Origin: Epiperipatus broadwayi
Taxonomy: Eukaryota; Onychophora; Udeonychophora; Euonychophora; Peripatidae
Reading direction: 5' to 3'
Length of the DNA stretch: 64,000 nucleotides
Assembly: GCA_028023455.1 (NCBI GenBank)
Contig: JAQFVV010000142.1
Span: 2,723,740 to 2,787,739 of the forward strand
The translations under genes and the position numbers were made by a program. Positions 1 through 11,663 of the stretch are shown piece after piece (position 1 is the stretch's first letter; each line of letters starts with the position of its first letter). The notes under the pieces are model-generated. The model made no database searches and had not been told where the DNA came from. It saw nothing but the letters and a program-made list of their open reading frames with translations.

Positions 1-1824
1 TTTTTAAAATCTATAAAATGAAATACTTTTCCTAAGTTCTTTATTAATATATTATTGTAACTTCTGTCTAAATTGTTTTCCAAATAATCTTTAAATTCTA
101 TAAAATGAAATACTTTTGTAAATTTCTTTATTAATTCAATATTGTAAACTCTTTCTATAAATGAAATACTTTTGCTAAATTTCTGTGTTAATTAATGTTT
201 TGCTATATAATTTAATCACTGCAGTTATATTTTGCTTTTCTTTTGCCTATTTTTAATTATTATTAATTATGCCTGTTTCGAAACTGCGTGCATTTAATTA
301 TAGAATATGTTTTTAGAGATATAAATTTAAAATCTCCGTATTATTATTTATATAGCATCATTTCGTGCGCTGTTTCGAAACCCAAATTCATATTTTGTCA
401 TTTAGTAAATTAATTAATATAAATATAAAATGTGGCTTTTCAACCTTTAATTATTATGTTACTAAAGATTAAACTAGCCTGGAGTGCAATCATAAGTATA
501 TTTTTTAGTAAAGTATTCATAAGTCCCTTATTAAATATACTCCCCCCCCCCCCTGTTTAAAAGTTTAGTAGTTATAAGTAACTAAAGAGATTGAATGGGA
601 TAAAGTAAAGTTTGTATAGATATATATTCCCGTCAGTAGCATATCGTATTTCTCATGCTACAGAAGAGTTGGCTCTTTTGATCAAGCTGATGAACTGGTG
701 TTCATTTAAATATATGATATTTAATTTATAATATCCTTTGGCTTGGCGGATGTGAAACTTATTAATATTTTCTCATTGTGCTGTTTTATATATATAAGAT
801 GGAGCCATGGTAAGTCCAGCCCATCTTCCTTTTTTATGGGTAGTGCAGTAGTGAAGTCTGAGCTACGGGCCAGATTAGCACATAAGTCCCCCGCCTCTTC
901 TGAACCAAATAAAGATTCCCCATTAGCAGCATGACGACCGGTTATTGGGTAAACCATTGTTTGTCACAAAAACCCTAAAACTATTCTTCCATCCGCAGAG
1001 CAACTTTAATATTGTATTTTTACTTGTGCCTAGCATATTAGTAAAATCATTATAGCCAACTCTGCCTCTAATCTGCAATCTTCGGCATTGAACCGAAGCA
1101 TTCTTGAAAACCTGTTTGATCTAAAGCTATCTGGGATGCTTTAAAAGCCCATAGTTAATATATAAATTTATTATAATTAGATGTATTATTAAGCTTCACT
1201 CCAGACTTGGTTTGATTTCATGTAAAATAGCCACTCGAACTGATTATAAAAGGACATAACTAATAAAAGTTAATGTAGTGATTAGTTATATAGTAGGGTA
1301 TTTGTTTCCATTAAATAATATTGGCGCAATTAAATAATAGCCAACGTATCAATTATTGTTTAAATGGCCTGAAGTAATGTTACTTTATAAATAAAATGCC
1401 TGCGTGCATTTGCCAATAACAATTGTCAATAAATATATTTTTAATTCATCATATATCAGTTTCTGTCCCATTATTAAATCAATCCCATTCACTAATTGCC
1501 TATAGCTATTTCATTAGTAAAATGCCTATTAAATTAATATATTAGATTTTATCTTTGGAATGTCTTTAGTATTTAAGTTGTTTATATATATGTTTAAGTC
1601 CATGAGTCTTTTGTTTTCTCCGATTTGCTAGTGGGCCGGATTAAGAATTAAATCTTGTGTGATATCATTGTTATGTTATCCATTAGGTTGTTAGATCTGG
1701 GCCTTGGAGAGTGGGTTTGAATCCAGGCTGGTCCCTGACCAAAATCTCAGTCTTGACTGGGTTTGAAGTACATTTTGTGAGTTCCAGCTCGTGTTAGATG
1801 GATAAGCATATTTTGACTGGTACA
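1..1824 (+). repeat. 5' LTR of LTR element 1, truncated by the window start
   Basis: This stretch aligns collinearly with 5885-7706, with only scattered substitutions and small indels visible by eye. The copies diverge right after ...GGTACA at 1824 and 7706, so the LTR ends in the canonical CA. The first roughly 570 bases of the LTR, seen in the 3' copy, lie outside the window. It contains a C-run at 541-553 and about 2.5 copies of a tandem unit of about 90 bp near 10-190. Short ORFs here, such as 721-957, recur in the other copy but show no protein signature and I regard them as chance. The strand follows the internal ORF. Confidence 0.9.
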
Positions 1825-1844
1825 TAAGGTTTTTTTTTCGCGTT

Positions 1845-1861
1845 TGGCACCCAACATGGGG
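1845..1861 (+). other. primer binding site, lysine-tRNA type
   Basis: TGGCACCCAACATGGGG begins 21 bases after the LTR end. It matches the complement of the 3' end of tRNA-Lys (TGGCGCCCAACGTGGGG) at 15 of 17 positions. Both differences are G to A at CpG sites, as expected from CpG decay. A second, poorer block, TGGACGCCCAAGTGAGGCTT, lies at 1988-2007 after a similar T-rich run. Confidence 0.75.
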
Positions 1862-2814
1862 CTTGTAACTCATTTCCACCCCTGAAGAGATTATGGAGTA
1901 TATATATAATTCTTTTGGTCAAAATTAATGATTTTGAGTCAATTTTTTTAAAAATAATGTATATATGTAAGATTTTTTTTCCACATTTGGACGCCCAAGT
2001 GAGGCTTCGCTATAAACACCTACATACTCTGAGTTATGGACTTTTGTGTGTATATAGCAAAAAAAATTATTAAATTTATTGTGTCTTTCCTGTTCACTAG
2101 TGACTGGCGCCTGAGGATGATTGATCAAGTTATAAGTCATCCTTTTATAAATTTGTCATTAGGGAGCAGAGAAAAGAAATTTAGATTAAAAGAAAAGGGG
2201 GTCTTGTTGTTTTATCAAAGTATTTTTATGAATTGGAGTGATTTAGAATGAGTAAGAAATATATATATAAATAAGGTCAAATTAACCAAAAGTTAAAAGG
2301 TTTGGGATTGGTGCAGACGGGTAAACGGAATTAGGTCATAAGCATGAACTATTTAAGTAATATATATATAAAACAGCTGGAAGAAGAGACCGGGGGTGAG
2401 TTAAGTTTTTATTAAGTCATTTTTATTATTAAAATATGTGTTATACTATAGATATATAGACGGAAAAAAAAGATTTTTTTTTAAAACTTTATTAAAGAAA
2501 AAAAAAAGGGATTTTTTTAAAAAAATAAAAAGGTTTCGTATACGTTATTAAATAAATAAAATAAAAAGTAGGGAGATGAAATTTTTTTTAAAATTTATTA
2601 TATGTTGGACGGGCATCGAGATGAAGGTGTAAGCTTATAGATATATTAGTGAGTTAGGCATAGAGTTGGGATGGAAGTGAACGAGTCGTTCTTGAAGGGG
2701 GAGAGCAGCAAACAGCCGTATTAAAAGTATAAAAGTTTTAAAAATCAAATATTTATTAGGTACAAAATAATAAAAATTTTGAAAGGATTGTACAAGATAA
2801 CAAAAACTGTAGCT

Positions 2815-3942
2815 ATGCCAGAGAATTTAGTTACAAAAATATCGGAACAGACACCGATGGAGATTAAGCAGGAAGGCTGGGATTTTAATTGGTTGCTGAG
2901 ACAGCTTAGACAGGATGCCAAGGAAAGGGATCAGAAAATGGAGGAATGGAATAAAAAAATGGATCAGAAAATGGAAGAAAGGAATGAAAGATACAGACAG
3001 AAAATGGAGGAAAGGGATCAGAAATTTGAGCAAAGATTTGAGGCCCTAATCAAAGAAATTAAGCTATCAGTCAGCGGCCAGCATAAATATAAAGTTACGG
3101 GAGAATTCAAGGAAACGTTACAGACAAGTCAAGTGGAAAATAATCAAGATAGGGTTATAATGAAAGAAGTTAAGACCTTAGTAGAGAAGGTAGAATGTCA
3201 AGAAAAGAATTTGATAGATAAGGTTTATGAAGTTGGTGTAGAATTAGGCAACAAATTTCAAGGCTATGAAGAGACTCAAAAGGAAATGAGAAATGAAATA
3301 CATGAAATCAAAGAAAATTTCATACAAAAAAATCAAATGGCTACCAAAGAAGAAAACATTATCACAGCATGTATTCCAGAATTGAAAGAAGAGAGAGAAA
3401 AGGAAAGTAAGGAAAGCAACTTTGCTAGTGATTACCAAGATAAAAGACTTAATAGACATGAGATAGTGCAAGTTATTGGCCAGACTGAAGATGATACTGA
3501 AAATGATTTTAGAGAGGGGGACGCCAAAATCGGTCAGCAAAGTACCAAAATCAAAGGAAACGACTTTTTAAGCGAGCATAAGTGCCAGCTTAATTATGAA
3601 AATAGCACGTTGTCCCAGTATGAAGAACAAGTTGGGTTGGAAAAGAATGAATCCCAAGAGATGCAAAATCAAAGCAAGGAATGTGAAAAAGCACTTACTA
3701 AAGAAAATACCATTGAAAAGGGAAATAATGTAAAATGTACACAAGCAATAATAAACATGAGTAATATTAATAATATAAAGCATCTAGACACCCCATGCCA
3801 AGAAACTTCTATAAAAAATACTAGTAAGTTATCTGTAGCAGAATGGGAGCCCAAGTTTGAAGAAAAGGATCTCGAGCTGCATAATGAGATACCGTATGAA
3901 GGCAGCAATTTTGCACAAAGTCTGACAATGCACCCTAAGTGA
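2815..3942 (+). CDS. coiled-coil Gag-like ORF of LTR element 1
   Basis: A 375-codon frame starts at the first ATG (2815); the open frame extends upstream to 2779 but without ATG. Residues of about 40-90 form a highly charged heptad-rich coiled coil built on repeats of the type DQKMEE and ERNERYRQKMEE. The rest is acidic, rich in E, K, N and Q, probably largely disordered, with scattered Cys but no CCHC knuckle. No protease, RT, RNase H or integrase signature is seen. Its place between a primer site and a 3' LTR suggests a Gag-type structural protein or the N-terminal part of one. It ends in TGA at 3940-3942, after which the same frame stays open. The coiled coil is plain; Gag is inference from position and from the similar ORF at 34105. 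Confidence 0.6.
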   Translation: MPENLVTKISEQTPMEIKQEGWDFNWLLRQLRQDAKERDQKMEEWNKKMDQKMEERNERYRQKMEERDQKFEQRFEALIKEIKLSVSGQHKYKVTGEFKETLQTSQVENNQDRVIMKEVKTLVEKVECQEKNLIDKVYEVGVELGNKFQGYEETQKEMRNEIHEIKENFIQKNQMATKEENIITACIPELKEEREKESKESNFASDYQDKRLNRHEIVQVIGQTEDDTENDFREGDAKIGQQSTKIKGNDFLSEHKCQLNYENSTLSQYEEQVGLEKNESQEMQNQSKECEKALTKENTIEKGNNVKCTQAIINMSNINNIKHLDTPCQETSIKNTSKLSVAEWEPKFEEKDLELHNEIPYEGSNFAQSLTMHPK

Positions 3943-4095
3943 TATCCTGTGAGGTTGAAAGACAAAAATGAAAGCTATGAATGGATAATCGATGATGATG
4001 AAGGTGAATGGACAGCTGATGATGATGATCTGTTGGGATGTTGTTTCAACCCCGGCGTGGAGTTACTCCTTAAGCAACTCCCAGATCCTATTTAA
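3943..4095 (+). pseudogene. in-frame continuation beyond the TGA of the element 1 ORF
   Basis: After the TGA at 3940-3942 the same frame is open for 50 codons to TAA at 4093-4095. It encodes an acidic tail with a DDDEGEW and DDDD stretch followed by a hydrophobic end. The composition looks coding, so the TGA is either a decayed CGA (a CpG transition) or a read-through site. I cannot tell which. Confidence 0.45.
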
Positions 4096-5312
4096 ATTGT
4101 TAGTTTTTTTGTGTGTGTGTGAGTGATTTGATCTTTTTATACACCCTTTATATATATTATACACTTTATATTTTATCTATACACTTTATATATTATACAA
4201 TTTATATTTTATCATATATAACCATTATATATTACACACTGTATATTTTATATATATATAAAAAAAACTAACCCTACAAATTTTTTTTATTTGACCAAGG
4301 GGTATACTCTTTTGGGTATATATCTGTTTAAGTTTAAAATATTTACTAATAACCGATGATTTCATTATGTGTGTTGATAATTGTGAGAAGCATTAAACGT
4401 ATTATATAGTGTAATCTAGTATGATGTAGTATCATGAATTTAGCGTAGGATTAGGCCATGAGTTTATACTTTGAAAGAAACCATAATTTAGCTCCGTGTT
4501 TACATAAGTAAAGTCATTTTTTTTATTTGTTTTTTTTTTACCAAGTTTACTGATATGAAACGGAAACCTCCAATCCCTTTCCGTTTCACCATCAACCTAA
4601 TGACCTACTCGTCTGAACTAGTTTCGAACCTATCTTAAATGTAAAAATGTTATATATAAGTCGAGCTGGAAAACTTTGCTATAATGGCCGCTTGAATTGC
4701 ATCATCCATTTACATACGAAACACGCTATAATTAGACAGGTTTGATAAAATTATAGCGGAGAAATGCTCATAATTTATTATAAAATGTTTTATTAATTTT
4801 CAGTCAATTCTTAATTATATTCGCTATTATATTCGTATGTGGATGGATAAGTTAAACATTGGAATGATATATATATATATTTAAGTTTAAATAAAGATAA
4901 TGTAAAACATTTTCTTTAAATTATATTTAACGGTTTTCTGATTTAATGTTTTACATATATAATTGAAACTAAAGTATTTTCTTTAAATTTGCTTTTTTTA
5001 AAACAAATAATTTTGTAAAAACAAATATGTTTAAAAGTTATTTATTTCAGTAAAATAAAAATCATCTGTTTGTAATTAAAAATGAGAATTTTGTGTAAGC
5101 AAGAGATCAATTAGTGACTGCACCCCGGGTAAAAAGTAAAATCTAGTTTACTGATTGATTTTTGTTTGCAACAAAAGACTTTATCATTAAATCAGAATAC
5201 CGTTCCTTCTGCTAAGCTTTAACATTCTATAACACCTAGAAAGGAATTTAATTAGTGAAATCTGAATCGAATTATATGATTTATATATTTTAATAATTTT
5301 AAGTAAATTAAA
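4096..5312. other. non-coding 3' internal region of LTR element 1
   Basis: This is AT-rich with a (GT)n run near 4111-4124 and TA-rich blocks at 4140-4260. There is no ORF with protein-like content and no clear polypurine tract, so the point where the 3' LTR starts is uncertain. Confidence 0.5.
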
Positions 5313-7706
5313 TGTAACACCTCGGAGACGTTATCTGTTGTAGAAATTGGATTATATTATTTTGTTTAATTAAAAGTCAATTGGTCCCGAGGCAAATGAA
5401 ATTCCAAAAAGGTGTTAAAGTTTAGTCGAAATGTATAAATAGGGCTTATTTTAAGCGGGAAGATAGACTCCATCTTGCTTTTGAAGAGCTATTACTATCC
5501 AAGTTATAAATTGTTTAATTTTACCATGTCCAGCTAAAGTCAGGCAAAATTTTGCTGCCGTTCCCGTGATGGAACGCCGAGTTCAATCCATCAAATGCCG
5601 AAGCAACAACCAACAAGCTTACACCAAATAAAAGATGTCATAAGCCGCTAAAAGGGACTTGCCGTCATTCCAACACCATTTTAAATCGTCTCGCAACTGA
5701 ATAAGAACATGCCATAAGCCGCCAAAGAACTCACCTTCGTTCCAGCTCGAATCTATCCAGTCCAGCTATAGAACTGTTTTAATATTTAAAATTGCAGAGC
5801 TCTGTATAAATTTCAAAACAATCATTATTTCTTCAAAATCAGGTTAGCTAACCATATTATTGCAACTTCTTTCCAAATTGTTTTCTAAAATCTATAAAAT
5901 GAAATACTTTTGCTAAGTTCTTTATTAATATATTATTGTAACTTCTGTCTAAATTGTTTTCCAAATAATCTTTAAATTCTATAAAATGAAATACTTTTGT
6001 AAATTTCTTTATTAATTCAATATTGTAAACTCTTTCTATAAATGAAATACTTTTGCTAAATTTCTGTGTTAATTAATGTTTTGCTATATAATTTAATCAC
6101 TGCAGTTATATTTTGCTTTTCTTTTGCTTATTTTTAATTATTATTAATTATGCCTATGTTTCGAAATGGCGTGCATTTAATTATAGAATATGTTTTTAAA
6201 GATATAAATTTAAAATCTCCGTATTATTATTTATATAGCGTCATTTCGTGCGCTGTTTCGAAACCCAAATTCATATTTTGTCATTTAGTAAATTAATTAA
6301 TATAAATATAAAATGTGGCTTTTCAACCTTTAATTATTATGTTACTAAAGATTAAACTAGCCTGGAGTGCAATCATAAGTATATTTTTTTAGTAAAGTAT
6401 TCGTAAGTCCCTTATTAAATATACCCCCCCCCCCTGTTTAAAAGTTTAGTAGTTATAAGTAACTAAAGAGATTGAACGGGATAAAGTAAAGTTTGTATAG
6501 ATATATATTCCCGTCAGTAGCATATCGTATTTCTCATGCTACAGAAGAGTTGGCTCTTTTGATCAAGCTGATGAACTGGTGTTCATTTAATATATGATAT
6601 TTAATTTATAATATCCTTCGGCTTGGCGGATGTGAAACTTATTAATATTTTCTCGTTGTGCTGTTTTATATATATAAGATGGAGCCACGGTAAGTCCAGC
6701 CCATCTTCCTCTTTTATGGGTAGTGCAGTAGCGAAGTCTGAGCTACGGGCCAGATTAGCACGTAAGTCCCCCGCCTCTTCTGAACCAAATAAAGGTTCCC
6801 CATTAGCAGCATGATGACCGATTATTGGGTAAACCATTGTTTGTCACAAAAACCCTAAAACTATTCTTCCATCCACAGAGCAACTTTAATATTGTATTTT
6901 TACTTGTGCCTAGCATATTAGTAAAATCATTATAGCCAACTCTGCCTCTCTAATCTGCAATCTTCGGCATTGAACCGAAGCATTCTTGAAAACCCGTTTG
7001 ATCTAAAGCTATCTGGGATGCTTTAAAAGCCCATAGTTAATATACAAATTTATTATAATTAGATGTATTATTAAGCTTCACTCCAGACTTGGTTTGATTT
7101 CATGTAAAATAGCCACTCGAACTGATTATAAAAGGACATAACTAATAAAAGTTAATGTAGTGATTAGTTATATAGTAGGGTATTTGTTTCCATTAAATAA
7201 TATTGGCGCAATTAAATAATAGCCAACGTATCAATTATTGTTTAAATGGCCTAGAGTAATGTTACTTTATAAATAAAATGCCTGCGTGCATTTGCCAACA
7301 ACAATTGTCAATAAATATATTTTTAATTCATCATATATCAGTTTCTGTCTCATTATTAAATCAATCCAATTCACTAATTGCCCATAGCTATTTCATTAGT
7401 AAAACGCCTATTAAATTAATATATTAGATTTTATCTTTGGAATGTCTTTAGTATTTAAGTTGTTTATATATATGTTTAAGTCCATGAGTCTTTTGTTTTC
7501 TCCGATTTGCTAGTGGGCCGGATTAAGAATTAAATCTCGTTTGCTATCATTGTTATGTTATCCATTAGGTTGTTAGATCTGGGACCTGGAGAGTGGGTTC
7601 GAATCCAGGCTGGTCCCTGACCAAAATCTCGGGCTCAACTGGGTTTGAAGTACATTTTGTGAGTTCCAGCTCGTGTTAGATGGATAAGCATATTTTGACT
7701 GGTACA
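5313..7706 (+). repeat. 3' LTR of LTR element 1
   Basis: The 5885-7706 part is the direct repeat of 1-1824. The start is proposed at TGTAACACCTCGG (5313) because it begins with TG and pairs with the terminal TACA. A TATA box also follows about 120 bases later, as expected for a short U3. The true start could differ because the 5' copy is cut off. The end at ...GGTACA (7706) is firm. Confidence 0.75.
5434..5441 (+). promoter_or_regulatory. candidate LTR TATA box
   Basis: TATAAATA lies inside the 3' LTR and is followed about 30 bases downstream by a GC-richer stretch. The position fits a retrotransposon U3 promoter. This is inference from motif and location. Confidence 0.4.
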
Positions 7707-8025
7707 ATAGCAAGCTAATACAAAAAAAATGGTATAAAATCTGATATTGATTATGGAAACAAAGTTACAAGCATTACTGAGAAAGCATCACAGTTATTTT
7801 ACTACTTCAGAAGAAAGTAAATATCATATATTTCAACAAAATTTCTCATCTTTATGATCTTAATGATCATATTTATTTTTTTTTACAATCATTGATCATA
7901 TTTTATTAAGACCTATTTATTGTTAGTTCTAGAAATTCATCTTTCCAAAATTTGACAAGATTTCTTTTTAAAAAGACACAGTCCTTTAACAAGGATTCTA
8001 AACACTTGTAGAATTAATCAAGAAC
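7707..8025. other. AT-rich flank of LTR element 1
   Basis: I see no gene or repeat boundary here. The sequence just before 8026 may be the decayed upstream part of the Penelope fragment. Confidence 0.3.
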
Positions 8026-8388
8026 ATGAAAACTAAAAGAACTGCCATATTAGTTAGCTTTGATGTGGAAGATTTATTAACAAATATACTCTATGGTGAG
8101 GCGTGTAATCACAATAATAGCTTACAAACCAAAACAACTCTTGATAGTGTAATGGAACTATTAACATTCTTCATATCAATAACATACTTCATTACAGCAC
8201 AGAATTCTTCTAACATATTTACATGGAAGATCTTGAAACAACATTCACAAATACTGCACTATATCCACCTAAGGTTTGGCTTCACTAAGTTGATAATAAA
8301 ATTATTGTATGTGATGGTGGAAGATCATAAAATTATAGTCATAAATACTACTCCATATTTATCTAAAATTTGTTTTTCACTAAGGTGA
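8026..8388 (+). pseudogene. Penelope-like reverse transcriptase fragment
   Basis: The frame contains LVSFDVEDLLTNI followed at the right distance by a leucine-rich segment ending in ITYFITAQ. This is the arrangement around RT motif A of Penelope-like elements (typically VSFDVxSLFTNVP, then a TTYF segment). The catalytic Asp of motif A is present. Motifs B and C do not follow, so this is a short dead remnant. There is no real start codon context. Confidence 0.5.
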
Positions 8389-10640
8389 TATATTTGTAGT
8401 ATGGTTACATTGTGAAGCATTATTACAAATATTCTGGACATATATCAGCAACATATCCCCTTCAAGTAAATTCAGAATAGAATCAGAACAAAAATTGACA
8501 ATCTTTTATGTTTTTGTGACAAAACCTCCTTATAACAAACTCCCCTAGTTAGCATACATATATACTTATACATGCAAACACATAAGAAACACATAACATG
8601 GGCTTATTCTATCACTATGGGTTACAGCAAAGGAAGTTTATTCAGAAACCAGTGATTTGGAAAAAAGAAAAAATCTATATATAACAAATTCTCATAAAGA
8701 ATGGTTATTTTAGATAACAAAGAAAAACATTAAAAGCAAAAAACACATTAGTAGTATTGAAAGGTATACAAAGATATTAGTAATAGTAGACAAACAAAAA
8801 AAATCTGCAATCAATATAATATCAGACCAGTTTTCTAAATGTTTATAAAATTAAATTTGAAATTCTGAAAAAACTAAAACTGCATCTATGAAATACTATT
8901 TAAATGTGGATGTATATTGATGAGACCAGTTGTTCCATTGGAAATCAAATGGAGCAAAAAGAGAAACAGACATATAAAGTAGCAGACCACATATGTACCA
9001 ATGAATAGAGATTAATTGGGAAAATACAAAAACATTTGATAAAGAGAAAAAAAAATACATAGAAGAAAATTCAAAGAAACTGCTAACATGCGAATTGCTA
9101 ATAACCTTATATATCAACTTACTGTAATAATATATAATGTCTGGAAGTCTCTAGCCTTTCTCTTAGGAAAAATTGGAGAAATCACAAAGACCCTCACAAA
9201 TAATTGTATAAAATTTCATTTGGTTATATTATTACCTTGAAATCAATATCCAGAATCTAATTGTTCAGGTTTGATGCCATGCCTGTAATATCACTGGTCA
9301 AGCCAGAAACAACTGAAGAAAGGAAATAATGCCACTCAAAACATTGTGTTATATTCTAACTTATGCACTATTACTAACTATTAAACATATTTGGAAAGTT
9401 TAAATAAAATTTTAATTTTTCTAAACATATTCAATATTTAATATTAGATGCTTAAAATAGTTCAACATATAGTTACTAATAAGTAAAGTCAGAACATGGC
9501 CACCAATTGTAGATGAACTTGTGTTTCTGGAATTATTAAATTATGAAATCTTTATTGGCAATAAAAATGGAATTAGCATCATTCTTATATAACTGTCATT
9601 TAAAGAGGAAATTTGGAAATGGGAAAGAAACCAATAATTTTCATTCAAAGAATTTCAAAAAGTCATAAACTTATTACCTATGATTAGTGCACATTGATAG
9701 AAAATCTAATGATCTGTGGCACTTATTGGTGTCATGCCTGTGTTTTGGTCATAGCAAGGAAGATATATCAGAAAATCTCATAGTTTTTATTTTATGCACT
9801 GGACAGAGATTATGATGATTATACTCATCTTGATAAAAAACCTTTTCAGGTGTCAATAAGTTTTACAATTTTATTTACTGTCATCATGGATCACAAATCT
9901 TGCTTTTAGCAAGTATTTTTTAGAATGATTCACTGATTCAATTTATTAGCTACCTATAATTCTGATTTAAAGTATAGGCAAGGTCAAGACATCCCACATG
10001 CAGATACAACCAAACATGACCCAACATAATTTTGCTCAAATTAGCAAAAAAATTCTGGTGATAATTTCAGACATTAAAAAGTTTCACAATTCATTTGTTC
10101 TCATAAATTTCCAATAATCCTAGATTTTGTGTAGAATTGAAAGAATTTGGTGAATATTACTTTAATAGAAACATCGAACTATTGAGAAATTTATTTATTT
10201 ATTTTATTTTAAGTAATATCTTTATTAACAGACACGAAAAAATATTTACTTTTTTTTTGTCTATGTATATACAATTATTTACATACAATTTTTGATTTAT
10301 AGATATAATAAACATTTACATACTTCCTCATTCTTTTTAAATTCACTTAAATAAAGATATGTAAAAGACAAATGAAAATAAATTAAAAAAATCAGATATA
10401 TTAATATTTAACTGATGTTTAAAGTTTATATCTGTGCTAGAGATAATATCTGTTTTCGAAAATGATTAGTAATAATCATTATTGTATTTATCTGAATGGG
10501 TGGAGTCAAAGTTGTGAGTGGCGGAAGTTTGACAATGGTAAATGAAAATGTAACAATTTTTGATTTGCATTTCACTTTCTTCAATATTCCTTTCACAAAC
10601 TTATTGTCTTATATGCTCCTCATTTTTTGGTGACTATTGT
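8389..10640. other. AT-rich sequence without recognised genes
   Basis: Short minus-strand ORFs here (for example 8896-9117) are low-complexity and hydrophobic and look like chance. I recognise no repeat boundary. Confidence 0.4.
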
Positions 10641-10643
10641 TAA

Positions 10644-11663
10644 TTAAACAAGAATTTCATTCCCACATCTCACATATGATCCTGTGCTTTCCCAAATCAT
10701 TTCCATCACCCTCTTTGGAAGGTATCTTAAGTATTGGTTAAAATATTTACCCCATTCTTTTTTTAATTTTCTTAGCCAGTTGTACTTTTTATTATCAAAT
10801 ATATCATACCTTATTAACCATATTGTCTTTAAAGTGTGCAGCAAAACCATAGCAATATGCTGATGAAAATTTTTAATATCTTGTAGCACTAATCTTTTCA
10901 AATTTATAATTGGAGTATGGATTTTTTTTTTTTTTAATGCATTGCATTCTTCAAACAATTGTAAAAATTTCTCCTCTTTGGTCCACAAAACATACGTAAA
11001 GTCTCCAAATTAATATTTAGTCTTCTATTTAAGTATGTTGTTGTTGGTAGTATGCCATTCAATAATTTGAAAATAAATTTCATATAAGATTGAGGAGTAT
11101 ATATTTTCTGGAAGTTCTTCAATACCTGCATTCTTGACACCTCCATCCATGTGTATACCTCCCTATTTATATTTTTTCAAATCTTTATATTTGATATTGA
11201 TCATGCTCATTACGTTTAAGTCATTTTGCAAGTCTTGTCTGCCAAAAAGAATCTTCTTTCATCCCCTATTTCTTTCCTCTATATTTACAGCCAATAGTGA
11301 TGGATTAAAACATTGGATTTATATCACATTAATGTATGTTTTTACTTTAATGTAAGATACATATAATCATGGTTCAATAAAGTTAAGGCCTCCCTGATTA
11401 ATTGGTAATTATACTGAAATGGACAGCAGGCATGATGCTTTTCCCCAAATATATTTGTTTGCTATCTGATTTATTTTATTTATTGTTATATTGTATAAAG
11501 TCAAACAGGGAGCATAATATCTTAAAATTCCCATTACTATAGCATTAAATATTTTTGCCAGGGTAACTTTATAAAGTCTTATCAATAAAAAGGTCTTAAT
11601 TTTTGCTTTAATTTTCTCGATTATTATTTTATTTAAATAGTTGTTCATATTAGTTTTTGACAT
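10644..11663 (-). pseudogene. decayed LINE ORF2, RT thumb and C-terminal domain
   Basis: Read on the minus strand, 11663-11409 gives a segment ending in INKINQIANKYIWGKAS, typical of the connection after the RT fingers and palm in LINE ORF2 proteins. Then 11146-10934 gives NGILPTTTYLNRRLNIN and a FCGPK box. The overlapping frame 10988-10644 continues with EEKFLQLFEECNAL, the usual Cys/His-type C-terminal box of L1-like LINEs. At least two frameshifts separate the pieces and the catalytic RT core is absent. It is a dead, truncated copy, with the clade not resolved beyond L1-like. Confidence 0.6.

Noticed and set aside
541-553. C-run as a possible regulatory tract
   Set aside because: It varies in length between the two LTR copies and looks like a slippage-prone homopolymer.
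721-957. ORF of 78 codons repeated almost identically at 6601-6837
   Set aside because: Both copies sit at the same place in the two LTRs, so conservation is explained by the LTR duplication. An overlapping opposite-strand ORF is equally long and no motif is present.
2192-2210. AAAAGAAAAGGGGG as the polypurine tract of LTR element 1
   Set aside because: It lies near the 5' end, upstream of the ORF, where a plus-strand primer for the 3' LTR is not expected.
2827-3033. minus-strand ORF of repeated LIPFLHF segments
   Set aside because: It is the shadow of the coiled-coil repeats on the plus strand.
8896-9117. minus-strand hydrophobic ORF resembling a membrane protein
   Set aside because: It is Phe/Ser-rich translation of an A-rich plus strand and has no conserved pattern.
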